64,000 bases of DNA from Mauremys mutica (GCF_020497125.1 NC_059072.1:269682045-269746044); one strand, 5' to 3'. Positions 1-12,418 are shown, counted from the stretch's first letter. The notes: generated by a model from the letters alone, not told the origin. Made by a program: numbers and translations.

Positions 1-32
1 CACAATTAAAGAAACATTTTACTATATACGAT

Positions 33-142
33 GGGCCAGATTCTGATCTCATTCCACCAGTGTAAAACCATAGTAAGTCCTCTTAATGTCAAGAGGATTT
101 CTACATATTTACACAGATGTAATGGAGATCAGAACTGGACCC
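33..142. repeat. Foldback (MITE-like) palindromic repeat
   Basis: The two ends are an imperfect inverted repeat: GGGCCAGATTCTGATCTCA at the left and the reverse complement of a near match at 122-142. The centre holds ACCAGTGTAAA and ACACAGATGTAA, which also pair. Related palindromic pieces occur at about 815-890 and 61825-61910. The pattern fits a short non-autonomous DNA element common in sauropsid genomes; the superfamily cannot be told because no target duplication is clear. Confidence 0.55.
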
Positions 143-489
143 TTTACAAAGTACATATTAAAAGATTGATAATTAAAGTTGCCACAATCCAACTGTAAGT
201 CACCCATCTTTGACACGTTATCTTCATGGCTAACTGCAATTGCTCCCTATTGATGAATTTTTCAAATATTGGAGGAAGTAGATGCAGCTTAGCCAGTAAT
301 TAGATTTTTCTTCCCTTCGCTGATTCTTTCCTTCAAACTAAATTTGCGCACTGCTGGATATAAATTATTCACTTTCTCATTGTTCTTTTTTGGCTGTTTT
401 CATGATCATTCTGTTATTTCTGATTTCATTTAACAATGTATATGTGAACCAAGAACTCTTTCCAAAAGAATAACTTTCAGCTGAAATAA

Positions 490-513
490 ACACACACACA
501 CACACACACACAC
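490..513. repeat. (CA)n microsatellite
   Basis: Twelve uninterrupted CA dinucleotides, flanked by ordinary AT-rich sequence. Likely length-polymorphic. Confidence 0.95.
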
Positions 514-1477
514 TTACTTAGAACTCTATATAAGTTCAGAAGACATTTTAATGCCTCACACTTTTTCATTATATCAGGATCTAATTCTCTGTTACACTAA
601 GGTCCTTTACACTGTTCTGACAGTGTAGTGTAAAGAGGATATAATGCAAATAGGAATGCAGGAAAATTCAATCTAAAGTGAGAATTATATCACAGAGAGC
701 CAATCTGCAAAGAGTTGTTTCCACAAACCATATGTCCAGTTCATACCCCACCTTCTTTCAGGCAAAAAAAAAGTTATATTTTAAGTACATATGGCATCTC
801 AGCTGAAGCATTAGAATCCTCCAGGTTTATACAGGTATAATTCCATTGACTGCACTGGAGTTACACTAATGGAAAACTGGCTAAAGCAGTGAATACCAGA
901 AACTATTTTTCTGTATCTTTCAAACTCACAGCCATTAAAATAATAACTCCTTTCCCAAGATACAAACCAGCTTAAGGTCATAAATCCACTACTCTTAAAT
1001 TTAATATCTCTAAATCCACTGGAATTTCACTCTGGACAGAATATGATTGGTAGTTCAATCTGTTCACGTTGGCTATTGTAAGCTATTAGACACAGAGACT
1101 TTTGATCTTTAAAGAAGCCTTGTCACCGTAAAAAGAAATGAAATAATTGTTCAGTGGTGTCTACTACTTTAGATTAAGTACCCTGCATTAAACGGTTTGC
1201 ATGTCTTGAAAGTGCAAGTACCCACACCAAATTCCCTTGTTTAACAGGGACAATTTCTGGTCCAATTGCAAAAGAATCAAAAGGATGTTCCTGCTTTTCT
1301 CCTCAAATGTCTCTATTAATAATTTTCACATGTTGACAGGTATGATAATGTATGATTGTGTCTCCCCTCGGACATTCACTAAAATAAGAGGCATTTAGAG
1401 TAACCCCGGTACTACTTATCTGTCTATCAATCATACTTATGTGGCACCTATGCATGCCTGTGGTATTTGAGCAAGTC
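514..1477. other. Unique AT-rich DNA, no gene seen
   Basis: No credible ORF or RNA gene. About 815-890 is a worn palindromic remnant related in style to the foldback at 33-142 (AATTCCATTGACTGCACTGG paired with GAGTTACACTAATGG). The rest shows nothing recognisable. Confidence 0.5.
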
Positions 1478-1742
1478 ACAATCTTTAATGTATTTCTCCT
1501 CACAGCAGCCCTTTGAGGAAGGGTAGTAGTATTCATCCCATTTTACAGATGGGGAACTGAGGCAGAGAGTGACAGATTTTTAAAGGTATTGAGGCACCTA
1601 AAGGTGCGGATGGACACCCAGTGTTATATTCATAAGTGCACCTACCTCCCATTCATGACTTGCCCAGGGTCATAGAGGAAGTCTGTGGTGGAGCAAGGAA
1701 GTGAGTCCCAGTCTTCTGAGTGTCCTAACCACTGGATCTAGG
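1478..1742 (-). mobile_element. MIR-like SINE, antisense, with an internal insertion
   Basis: The stretch around 1538-1574 (CCCATTTTACAGATGGGGAA followed by CTGAGGCAGAGAG) is the reverse complement of the MIR 3' half. About 1660-1742 (ACTTGCCCAGGGTCATAGAG, then a stretch ending CCTAACCACTGGATC) is the reverse complement of the MIR core and tRNA-like head. About 80 bp at 1575-1655, with repeated AGGCACCTAAAGGTGC-type motifs, separates the halves and looks like a later insertion of a short foldback repeat. MIRs are very old SINEs present across amniotes. Confidence 0.65.
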
Positions 1743-2217
1743 ACAGTATCATCTCATCTTATCCCAATGAGCAAAATTTTTAACCACAGAGAATCCCCAC
1801 TGCCTCCCTCTCAATGGAGGAATTGCTGGGTCCCATTGCTGAAGAAAGCTGCCATCTCTGCCAGCTTCATGAAGCGGAACCTCAGGCCTCATCTATATGT
1901 GAAAGTTGCTCTGGGTTAACTTAAGGTGTGATGTTAAACTGGCGTTAAAGGTTGCATGAACACTCTTGTTTGACTTTAAACCAGGCTTACAGCAGTTGAG
2001 TTCAAGTTGATTAGAAACAGGTTTAAGGTAAATCAAAATAACCCACTTTTATACTGAAGTAAAGGTGCCCACTCAGGGCTTAGTTAAACCAGTGCAAGTC
2101 TGTGTATAGACAAGGCCTTAGTCAGAGATGGACTAACAGCGTTTGGTCATTAAAAGAGTGAATTTCTGGGTTCTTCTGAACAAGAATGGAAGTGCAAGCA
2201 TCTCCTAACAATAATAC
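1743..2217. other. Intergenic, nothing recognised
   Basis: Short open frames only, without family features. No repeat signature recognised. Confidence 0.4.
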
Positions 2218-2405
2218 CAAGATCTTGTATAGCACTTTTCATCAATAGATCTCACAGCATTTTACAAAGAGAGGTTAGCATCATTTCCCCCATTTTACAT
2301 GTGGGGAAACTGAGGCACACAGTGGTGACATGACTTGGCTCTTCAAGTGGCCTGCTGGGGACATTGGTCAAGAATAGAACAGTCCTGTGTTCTATCCCCT
2401 AGGCC
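2218..2405 (-). mobile_element. MIR-like SINE fragment, antisense
   Basis: Contains CCCCCATTTTACATGTGGGG followed by AAACTGAGGCACACAG, and ends with GTTCTATCCCCTAGGCCACA. This is the reverse-complement layout of a MIR-type or related tRNA SINE, 3' half then tRNA-like head. The left part (AGCACTTTTCATCAATAGAT, then CTCACAGCATTTTACAAA) matches a 3' extension I associate with sauropsid copies. Subfamily is uncertain. Confidence 0.55.
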
Positions 2406-3780
2406 ACACTGATATTGTTAATGCATCCACACTACCATACTGGGGCTTTATAAATAGCTTACCATCTATGTATAGCCCTCATAAAATGCCCATGGCATTA
2501 TTTCAGTGAGTACCCTACCTATGTTGGGTCACCTTAAAGTTGTATTTCCTCTTTCAGGGTCTTTCAAGTTCACCCATTAAACTTTCTCAAAAGCTACTTG
2601 TAAATATGAATACCAATTATAAAATATTTAACAGATGCACAAGGCCACCTTAAGTTGATGACTATGGTCTGGAATGACCTGCTTATGGCACATGTGCTTA
2701 GATTGCTGCTGAGCAATGCACTTAGTTGCAGTTTTGGGTACTCCAGAGTACAAAGCAAATGTGCATCTTCTTTCTGTCATTTAAGCTTTTAATTTTTTAA
2801 ATAAAATTTTTAAGAATCCCCTACCTGGTCACCTTCTCCTTGCTGATACACAACACAGCATTAGAAGGGTCCTCAGAGGAGGTTGCCTGCTTGCCTTAGC
2901 TGCAAAATCTTAGGAGGACACCAGATTTTGTATCAAGCCTGTGTCTATAGGAGCCTTTGGTTGCTGTGCAGCAAAGAAAAGCACGAAGTTCAGTGCACTA
3001 TCACAAAAGAGAACTTAAAATTTCTGTAGGTATGTGATTTTACTGAGAATTTTTTATTGGATCTTAGTCATGAGACTGAAAAGTGCTTCACGATATGCAA
3101 AATCTGAAAAACATGCCCTGTAAGCATGCCTCTTAAGCATATCAAAATTCAGAGAACATCATGTATGCTGCATAATAGCCAGTTAACAGAGAAGAGGATT
3201 GTAATAGCAAAATGCTTCTATTACGTCCAGCATTATGAAATAAATGCTCAGCTATTACCATTTTTGGATAAATGCTAATAAAAAGTAAAAGCCAATTTAA
3301 ATTTTATCACTGGTTTGCAATATGCAGTCTCCAATGGGGATGAATTCTCTGAGTTGAAATTTGATTCTAGTTATTACTGATTTCTGATAATGGAAAGCAG
3401 ACCGAAGCCTACATTATAAAACCTACTTAAGTGACACAGATTCGCTAAAATATTTCTGTTTTCACTTATTTATAGATAAGTTGCAAAATACCGGTAGTAG
3501 CCAGATTTCTGGACAGTCCAGTTATACACTCAAATTACACCTTTCTGAAGCTTGCAAGCATTTATGATTGCTATGTTGAAAGCCCCTGCATAATTAGATC
3601 TGGTCAGGAGTTTTTTGACAAAACTTTTTCTTGTCAGAAAAATGTTGATTAATTGAAATCAAAGCTGTTTGTAGGAACATTCTGGATTCAGTGAAAGTTT
3701 CATTGAGAAAGGTCTCTCAGATCCAGAATGGAAATTCAAAAGAGAATGAGAACATCTCAGAAAAGCGAATATATTGATGA
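2406..3780. other. Unique DNA, no gene seen
   Basis: AT-rich, no long ORF, no recognisable repeat or RNA gene. Confidence 0.4.
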
Positions 3781-3900
3781 TTAGAGTGCTTGTCTAACAG
3801 AAGGGGAACCTGGTTTAAGTTCCTGGTCTGTCTGATTGGGAATAGAGACTTAAACCCAGGTCTCCCACATCCCAGCTAAGTGGCCTAACCACTGGGTTAA
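3781..3900. repeat. tRNA-like foldback repeat
   Basis: Two arms at about 3804-3825 and 3846-3866 are inverted copies. The left reads GGGAACCTGGTTTAAGTTCC; the right reads AGACTTAAACCCAGGTCTCC. The outer part of the right arm (CTAAGTGGCCTAACCACTGG) and the box-B-like GGTTTAAGTTCC resemble head-to-head halves of a tRNA-derived sequence. It could form a stem-loop of about 60 nt with a roughly 20-nt loop. Probably a sauropsid repeat family. Confidence 0.5.
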
Positions 3901-5577
3901 TGGATATTCAGGCGCGTAGTTGCTCTCATTTTTATTGAAAAAGTTACAAAGATATCCGTTTCATCCCACTGTGGAATGGGAAAACATTCAGAACTCTCAC
4001 AAATATTTGCAATAAGAAAACCAGCTATACATGTAATATCCAGATTATATTCTATTAGAAATGGATCAAGGAGGTAGTTGTAAGATTCAAATTTGGATCA
4101 TGCTCAATACTGGATTCAGACTGAAGACTTAATCTGAGCTAGGGTTCAGGTTCTGATTCATTAACATCCAAATCATTCTTGTGAGATTTTGATGCAACAA
4201 ACCCCTCACAAGATGCGTGAAATTTCATCTGTAACCTAATCTGAGAAAGAGAATAGACGCTTTCAGTGTTGGGTTGACCAGGATCAAAACCAAACAAGAC
4301 CCAACAAATTTATAAATGATAAAGTTAAGAGTGAAAATTGAACAGTGGAATATACAAGAATATTGTCTGATTCTATTTTCTCCTACTATATTTATTTAGA
4401 ACAAAATAATTCAAATTATGACTACAGACACAACTAGTTTCATTGGGCGATGAGTTCCATCCTGTCATGTACAAAAATCAAACTTCTGAGTGCATAACCA
4501 TTTAGTTCTTTGACACCACTGATAACAAGGTTTTGGTGACACAAGTATGCCTCATCCTCATTGGATCTTGAGTGTTGGCTCTAAGCCATGTCCTCCAAAT
4601 GGTCCCCCGCAAAATTATGTCAGAGTTATGATGAGCATGCAAAGGGGTGCAACTGGAATAGTCAGCACTCTGGTGATGCCCATCAGTGTAACTGTCCCTA
4701 CGGAGCTCTAATGAGCCCAAGTAAATTAGAGCAGCCTTAACACTACTCTTAATTATGCTGGGAGCTGGCCTCTAGCTGCACCAATGATCAGGGAAGCCTG
4801 TGTGTATTTGCTCTTCCTCTCCTAGTTCTCCTTACACATATTGAAAGATGTTATATCTGGCATAGCCCATTTAAATCAATAAGATTTAAGACCTTATTAA
4901 GTGCCAAACTGTATTGTAGTTCACAGGATTGTACAAATGTAACTGATCATAGAATCTGGATCTAAGTCACTAGTAAGCATACGACAACTGTAGGACAAGT
5001 TAAGCTGGGAATATAGAAGAAATGCAGTAGCGCACTCTGTAATGGCTACCTTGCAATAAATATGTGTTTAAGTTATTCCATTGCTATTTGTCTTTATTCT
5101 GTTAACCCACTTTTATAAATCATGCTATGATCAGTCAAAACTAATACATGCTGGAATACAATTTACAGAAGGTATAAGAGTATAATCTGCCTAGAGATCT
5201 GTCTTCCAGAACCACAAGATAAACACAGTCAAACCATAAAGGCACTCTCAGCAGCATGTATTTATTTATAAAGCTTGCTGAAAGCTACCTTATCATTAGG
5301 GTCTCCATTACAGATGGGCTGTCAGCTGCAATGCTACAACCTCTTTCAAAACCTTTTAAGGGGAAGACAAGTTTCAGTCATGTCAAAACCACAAAGGTAT
5401 ATTACAAGTAGGAGAAGCTTCTTCACCAGTGAAGTAATAACATCACTTTCAATGAAGATGTCATTGTGCATATCAATATAGTAATAGGTAAGCTCCTTGG
5501 CACAGGGAATGTGTCTTCTGTGTCCCGTACAGCACCAAGCAACTGACAATTGACAAACAGAACAAGGAAACACAGAG
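3901..5577. other. Unique AT-rich DNA, no gene seen
   Basis: ORFs of about 70 codons at 4502-4720 and 5275-5481 have no family features and look like chance frames. Nothing else recognised. Confidence 0.4.
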
Positions 5578-6318
5578 TTAGGGTTGCCAGGCATCCGTTT
5601 TTCGATTGGTCGAAAAGGGACCCTGGTGGCTCCGGTCAGCACTGCTGACTGGGCTGTTAAAATTCCGGTTGGCAGTGCCTGAGAGGTAAGGCAGGCTCCC
5701 TGCCTGCCCGGGCTCCGCGTGGCTCCTAGAAGCGACCAGCAGGAGGCTCTGCGTGCTGCCCCCACACCGAGCACTGGCTCTGCAGCTCCCATTGCCTGGA
5801 ACCACAGCCAAAGGGAGCTGCGGGGGCGGCACCGGAAGGCGGGGACGGCACTGGCAGGCGCCTTGCGGTGCCTCAGCCTAGGAGCTGGAGGAAGATGCTG
5901 GCCGGTTCTGGGAGTCACCTAAGGTGAGCGCCACCCGGAGCCCACACCCGCTCCCACACCTCAACCCCCTACCCCAGCTCTGAGCCCCCTCTCACACCCT
6001 CCCTCCCTGCCTCCCAGAACCCGCACCCCCTCCTGCACCTGAACCCCCTGCGACAGCCCTGAGCCCCCTCCTGCACCCTAATTTCTTCCCAGAGCCTGCA
6101 CTCCTCACCCCCTCCTGCCCCTAAACCCCTCATCCCCGACCCCACCCCAACCCCTACCCCAGCCCGGTATAAATGAGCAAGAGAGAGAGGGTGGGGAAGA
6201 GCAAGTGACAGAAGGAGTTGGGGAGACAGTTACCAGAGGGGTGGAGCCTCAGAGAAGAGGCAGGGTAGGGGTAGGGCAATGGTGTTTGGTTTTCTGCAAT
6301 CAGAAAGTAGGCAACCCT
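5578..6318. mobile_element. GC-rich non-autonomous DNA element (hAT-like)
   Basis: The left end carries AGGGTTGCCAGG at 5580 and the right end carries GGCAACCCT ending at 6318, a short terminal inverted repeat. CACAGAG flanks both sides (5571-5577 and 6320-6326); counting 8 bp, the flanks match at 7 of 8 positions, as expected for an old hAT-type target duplication. The inside is strikingly GC-rich against AT-rich flanks. It includes CTCCCATTGCC with a facing inverted motif, and a C-rich run at 5935-6165 of CCCTGAGCCCCCTCCTGCAC-like units. Open frames on both strands are by-products of GC content. Part of the inside resembles 12965-13470. Confidence 0.65.
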
Positions 6319-6899
6319 GCACAGAGCTGTTCACCTTTTAGTGTGTTATTCATTGGGGAACTTATTCTATCACCACAACAGGCTGAGTTGTCTCCTTATT
6401 CCCACTGCACAATCCCACAGAGCAAACAAATATACATGAATATATCAGGAGTGGCTTGCTATTGACTTGCAAATCAAATTAGGCCTACATTCATCAAATG
6501 TGTAGTGTGACCGATACCTGTTCCAACACCTCAATGAACCCTGAATAAGGAAATTAAAAAAGGAGCAGTCAACAGCTAAAGGAAAAAGAAGCTGAACTTA
6601 AAATACTTTATAGAATTTATACGCAACACAATTTAAAAGGCAAAGGTTTCCATGCTAGAAAAGCTCACTGAATAAAGAGCATAGCTAGAGAGACACTTCA
6701 CTCTGCCATACGACTGCAGGACATGGATCCCATTATAATCTGCCCTCCTGAACCAATCTGCCCAGTTTCGGCTGTGACCACACCCACTTTTTAATGGATG
6801 CTTTTACACAGTTTACAAAGCTGTGAAATCAATGACTTTGTTCCTCCTTGAGATATGGAAACAAACAAAACTTTTCCTGGTTTTGAGAACTGAAAATCC

Positions 6900-6900
<1 letters not shown>
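6319..6900. other. Intergenic, nothing recognised
   Basis: No ORF with family features. No repeat signature recognised. Confidence 0.4.

Positions 6901-6901
<1 letters not shown>

Positions 6902-6943
<42 letters not shown>
6902..6943. repeat. (TA)n microsatellite
   Basis: Twenty-one TA units without interruption. Tyr-Ile repeat frames on both strands here come from this tract and are not genes. Confidence 0.95.
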
Positions 6944-6948
<5 letters not shown>

Positions 6949-8653
6949 AAAGAAAAGTATGCTGAGCAGAGACTGACATCTCGAGGCACAGCAGGCAGCT
7001 CCAAAGAAACAAACAATGAAACCCATGAAAAGATCAAGAGCTCTGAATGATAAACTAGAAACTATTCCTTTAAACCTGGATTTCTATGGCCAGTGAAAGA
7101 CAGTTACAATAATTGTTTACATATTATTTATGCAATTTTACTGCACAAGTTCCATCTTTGATATTGTGCCTTAATTGAAAATACATGCTCAAATATATAA
7201 TCATATATAAAATACATACCCAATAGTAAGAAAGAGGAGTAGGGACACTGTCTTCCATTTTACTACTAAAAATATACTATTAATAATGACTCATCAATGA
7301 TACTAAATACCAATGAAAATCTTGTGAACTGGGTTTTCACTCCATATTTTCAAGGTCTGACTAGCAAATACTCATTAGAGAATTAGAATACCATTCTGAT
7401 TTTTAAAAGGTACCTGCCATATAGAAATTATAGCTAAACATGAGGGAAACAGAAGGGCAATGGATGTCATGGATTAAACAACACTGGATTCTCTGTTTGG
7501 ATTATGCATTAGTCTGCATAATGTAAATGTTTATTTCAAATAATACATTTACTGCACTTTGACATTCTGTGTAATCTCATGCTTTTGTTTATCATCCATT
7601 TTGGACACACACACACTATAAAAGAAACAGATATGAGCCAAAATGGAAACTGCAACTGTAAACCTTGCTGAACTAGGGTGGAATGAATTGGGGTAACATT
7701 CAGATTAAAATATATGGAATCAAATGTGCTGCCAGGATTCTGGTTATGGGTCTGATCCAAACAAAAAATGGCTTTTTCTTGTTTTGATTTAGATGTGGCC
7801 AAAATCTCTCGAGACCACTTCATGAGATTTAGTGCCATTGACCCTACTCCTGATTTGCCCTTGAACACAATTAATATTATTTAATATTTATACTGGGGTA
7901 GCACCCAGAGGACCTGACCAGAACTGGGGTCCCATTGTACTCAGTAACCAAACAAACAGGATGTGGAATTTGTCTACCTCTGAAAAGCCAAACCCTAATC
8001 CAGATGTAAAAAGTTCTGCTTCTGCCCATTTCTACACGTTACATACCAGACAATAAAAATAAAAATATCAAAGGTCTGGGTTCTCCTTACCTCTGAAATG
8101 CATGGGGGAATTAACTTTAAAATCGGTGCCTATCTGAATTTCAGCGTTCTTGACTTTACAGTGCTCTCTCATCCACAACGCAATGCTGACTTCACTTCAA
8201 ATTTTTACAAACTGGTAACTTGAATGATTGATTAGATAATATATTCTCACTCATCTTTGTGCAATAAAACCTTGAGTTAGAATAAGGTGAAACAAAGATG
8301 TACAAGAACATCACAATGGTTTTAAATATTCTGTGGATGAAGGTCTTTAATCCCACCATTTGAATATCTGTGAGTAATCAAGCAAGCTTGGATACTCCTG
8401 TTGACTTTTTAATAGCAGGCTTGCTAAGGTTCCAGTTACTAATTGTCTTGATATATAAATTACTCATAGCAGACTGAGACCCCACAATGAAGACAATGTT
8501 TAAGCAGCAATGTGGTAACCTAAACAGAACAGGAAAATTGTGTGTTGACTTGTTTCAGTCAAAAAAACCCAAACTCTGGTCTGAAAATCTTTAAAAAATT
8601 TCAAGCCATGTTTTATAAAATACAGAAGGAGATCTTAAAGACCATGGGGTCTT
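6944..8653. other. Unique AT-rich DNA, no gene seen
   Basis: The 110-codon frame at 7536-7868 (minus) has no recognisable motif. About 7890-7945 (TAGCACCCAGAGGACC, then ACTGGGGTCCCATTGTAC) is a short inverted remnant of a dispersed sauropsid repeat. Nothing else recognised. Confidence 0.4.
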
Positions 8654-8830
8654 TAAGAACATAAGTGATCTCTCTCTTGCCATCCATCTCCACCCTCTGA
8701 CAAACAGAGGCTAGGGACACCATTCCTTACTCATCCTGGCTAATAGCCATTAATGGACTTAACCTCCATTAATTTATCTAGTTCTCTTTTAAACCCTGTT
8801 ATAGTCCTTTAGAATGGAAGGGAGAGAAAT
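8654..8830 (-). mobile_element. CR1 LINE 3' fragment, antisense
   Basis: Starts with TTAAGAACATAAG, the reversed 3' terminus of one turtle CR1 group. It continues with CTGACAAACAGAGGCTAGGG, TGGCTAATAGCCATTAATGG and TTTATCTAGTTCTCTTTTAA, which match the same group at 16560-16690. The part between the terminus and position 8670 is missing, so it has an internal deletion as well as 5' truncation. No coding sequence remains. Confidence 0.8.
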
Positions 8831-9592
8831 ATCTGTTTGCCTGTGTTATACAGGGAAATGACAGCATGTCAAGTTTAACAAATGAATTTTTTCTTACTTG
8901 CCTATATCATTTTTCAACTTTTTCTCCACAGTCTTTCTACTCAATTATGAATGCAAAAGACAAGTGAAAATGGAACTGCAAACATCCAAGATGAGAGCAG
9001 TCTATTCTGGGAACCATTTATAGTGTAAGAAAGAGTCTAATTAAATAATAATTTCATTTCAGTGGGATCCCATGATAAGAATCAATGGTGATGCCACTGA
9101 TCTTGCATTAATTTGTACTTACGTCATCACTAAATCTTGTCACAGTCACACTTTCTTGACAGTCTGAATTAACCTTGACTATAACCTTAGCATTAAAATA
9201 GAAGCCTGGAAAGTCTTTTCAGTTCACTAAAACTTTTTCTTTCTCTCCAAACACTTCCAGGACTGCTCCATGAAATAAATTTTATTCAGCAGAATTTGTG
9301 TATACAACATATCTTCATTTTTAAAAGACGTAATGATCCTTGTCCAAAAAAAAGACATTCTTAGCTTATTTGAGACTTTGCTGAGAATGCAATTTCCTTT
9401 CCCTTTAAACCCTGCATGTATAAATAATTATTATATTTTGATTTCAGTCATAAATCAACATACTTGTAAAAAATTACACAAGGCAGAACATAACATCCAA
9501 ATATCAAAGTTAAATACATGTTATACAAATAACATGTTTATAAGCCTGAGCCTGCTGTTCATGTGCATCTTTTGTGGGTCTTATAGCCAGGA
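8831..9592. other. Intergenic, nothing recognised
   Basis: AT-rich. The 88-codon frame at 9333-9599 has no family features. Confidence 0.4.
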
Positions 9593-10712
9593 TTCATAGA
9601 ATCATAGAAGATTTGGGTTGGAAGAGACCTCAGGAGGTCATCTAGTCCAACCCCCTGCTCAAAGCAGGACCAACACCAACTAAATCATCCCAGCCAGGGC
9701 TTTGTCAAGTTGGGCCTTAAAAACCTTTAAGGATGGAGATTCCACCACCTCCCTAGGTAACCCATTCCAGTGCTTCACTACCCTCCTAGTGAAATAGTTT
9801 TTCCTAATATCCAACCTAGACCTCCCACACTGCAACTTGAGACCTGCAACATTTCTTCTTGTTCTGTCATCTGTCACCACTGAGAACAGCCAAGCTCCAT
9901 CCTCTTTGGAACCCCCCTTCAGGAAGTTGAAGGCTGCTATCAAATCCCCCTCACTCTTCTCTTCTGCAGACTAAACAAGCCCAGTTCCCTCAGCCTCTCC
10001 TCGTAATGTCATGTGCCCCAGCCCCCTGATCATTTTTGTTGTCCTCCGCTGGACTCTCTCCAATTTGTCCACATCCTTTCTGTAGGGAGGGAGGGGGGCA
10101 AAACTGGATGCAATACTCCAGATGTGGCTTCACCAGTGCTGAATAGAGGGGAATAATCGCGTCCCTCAATCTGCTGACAATGCTCCTACTAATGAAGCCC
10201 AATATGCCATTAGCCTTCTTGGCAACAAGGGCACACTGCTGACTCATATCCAGCTTCTCATCCACTGTAATCCCCAGGTCCTTTTCTGCAGATCTGCTAT
10301 GTAGCCAGTCGGTCCCCAGCCTGTAGGAGTGCATGGGATTCTTCTGACCTAAGGGCAGGACTCCGTACTTGTCCTTGTTGAACCTCATCAGATTTATTTT
10401 GGCCCAATCCTCCAATTTGTCTAGGTCACTCTGGACCCTATCCCTACCCTCTAGCGTATCTACCTTTCCCCCCAGTTTAGTGTTATCTGCGAACTTGCTA
10501 AGGGTGCAATCCACCCCAGCATTCAGATCATTAATAAAGATGTTGAACAAAACCGGCCCCCGGACCAACCCCTGGGTACTCCACTTGAGACCAGCTGCCA
10601 ACTAGACATCGAGCCGTTGATCACTACCTATTGAGCCTGACAATCTAAACAGCTTTCTATCCACCTTATAGTCCATTCATCCAATCCATACTTTTTTAAC
10701 TTGCTGGCAGGA
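9593..10712 (-). mobile_element. CR1 LINE, antisense, 5'-truncated
   Basis: The left edge begins ATTCATAGAATCATAGAA, the reverse of the ATTCTATG repeats that end CR1 elements. It is followed by the conserved 3' UTR (GGTCATCTAGTCCAACCCCC). The coding region is read on the minus strand from about 10700 to 9680. The 5' truncation lies near 10712, where CR1-like sequence (TTAACTTGCTGGCAG) stops. 5' truncation is usual for CR1 because target-primed reverse transcription starts at the 3' end. The same subfamily is present at 48161-49094 in the opposite orientation. Confidence 0.92.
9680..10601 (-). pseudogene. CR1 reverse transcriptase, C-terminal part, broken
   Basis: Two minus-strand frames, 9990-10601 and 9680-9943, cover the catalytic palm to the C terminus of a CR1 ORF2 RT. 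Visible blocks are [89 protein letters not shown], then [20 protein letters not shown] and LDKALAGMI. In the family the catalytic block reads FADD; here the second Asp is Asn, so catalysis should be lost. A frame break lies near 9950-10080 (poly-Pro and G-rich stretch). This is a dead copy. Confidence 0.9.
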
Positions 10713-12418
10713 ATGCTTGGAGAGGTGATAAATTTTCTCCTTTGTCTTGGCTTTTGTTTCTTAAGTGAGACCTTGTGATCCTATACAGAGAAGGTTTTTC
10801 TGCTCCTCATCTCTCACTACAGTTTTGATTAAGAAAATCCTTTAGGTTCCATTTTTACAGTTTTAAAGTAATTTGACTCTGTGACCAGAATGGTAGATGG
10901 TACTTTTGGATTGACTACACTTTGGATAAAGAGACCTTTGAAGGAATGATAATCCACATGAAGGGAGCCTTTATCATTTCTAAAATATTAAACACGTTCT
11001 TCCAAACCTTTTCAAGTACTTAACATATGTAATTTAGCACAGAAGATTATAATCCTTGCCCTTGAAGAAAATCAGTACAATAAGTAGGATCTTTTGACTG
11101 AAAAACAAACAAAAACAATTACAGCTGCTTCTTGTATTGCACAAAAGGCCAGGATAAACTGTGATCTATGGAGTTATATGACACAGAACATGCTTACCCT
11201 CATCTTTAACTCAGTTTCTATAAAAGTGTGGGCAATGGAGGTCCCACTATCCATCTTGATCCCAGTGCCTGTCCAGGCTCGGCTGCTTGGATCTAGACAG
11301 TGTTGAGCCAGGTATGGACTGGGACAGTGGGCAACCAGATGTGTGTCTGATGGGTCTATCTTTGGACTATTCTACACAGTCTTTGCCACTCTCTGCTGTT
11401 GAACACTACATAGAGTGTCCCATGAGAACCCTGCAGGCTTCCAAAGTGTGTGGATCAAACTCCAAGAGAACAAAGAAAAGGGAAAATTTTAATTAACTTT
11501 CTTCCTGTTCCTTACATGTTATTGGTATTTTTCTGTTCATATGTATATGCCATGAGAGGTATGCAGGATAATCATTACACATAACATCCGTGAATGAATG
11601 AGGGAACTTAATGAAGCATCTGACAGGAAGATTTAAACCCACTGAAGCTTGGCTTCTAATCAACTTTTTGTTTACTCTTCCTTCTTATATTAATGCTCCT
11701 ATTTTAGCTATATCAGAAACAACTATATTTTAAAAAAAATTCATCATGCTAAAATGTTTATTTATTGAGAGGACTCAAGAGGACAGCATCAGAGGCATTT
11801 CAAGGCCAAAACTCCAGTGAGCTTTGATAGTGTAACGATAATATCAAAGTATCTGTAATTTCACACCATCTGAAGTCATATTAATGGCAAGATTCCTAAA
11901 TCTCTGTCTCCCCTTGTGGAATTGTCTAGGGGAATATTTATCAGCTATTGCATTTGCTACATCTAAATGAGCTGCAAAACTAAAGAAATAGGACCTAAGC
12001 AATGGCGTTGAACATTCTGAACTGACCTGCAGTCAGTGAGCTGAGGGAGATGCTCAGCTCCTCACAGGACTGAGTCCTAAGGGTATAACAAATGTGCTAT
12101 GAAAGTTGAATGTTGTAATGTCTCAGCCAACATAATTTACATTTTTAAATAGCTTTTTTTGGTCTCATTCGTGGCAGTGTTCCTTCATTAACCATCTGTT
12201 TGTTTTCTTTTCCTTTGCCGTCCTGGATGGCACTAGGAGAGGTCACACATAAGCTGCTCCAAGCAGATGCCAATGCAAAATATACAACATTCTTAATTTT
12301 CAGTGTCCATGTACTGTCCTGTAGAGAAGTTACCATCATAAAACTGTTGCTTACTGAAGTCTTAGCCTATGCGCTTATAGGTTAATGCCTGGCTTGGATG
12401 GCCAAGAAAATAGTGTTG
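10713..12418. other. Unique DNA, no gene seen
   Basis: Frames of 60-70 codons at 11094-11306, 11287-11496 and 12145-12385 lack family features. No repeat recognised. Confidence 0.4.

Noticed and set aside
5346..5922. 190-codon minus frame and overlapping frames
   Set aside because: Lies in the GC-rich transposon; open because of base composition, no family motif, crosses the element edge.
5578..6318. CpG-island promoter of a host gene
   Set aside because: Bounded by inverted repeats and a flanking duplication, similar text elsewhere in the window, no adjacent exon.
6791..7050. Tyr-Ile repeat peptides
   Set aside because: Translation of the (TA)n tract.
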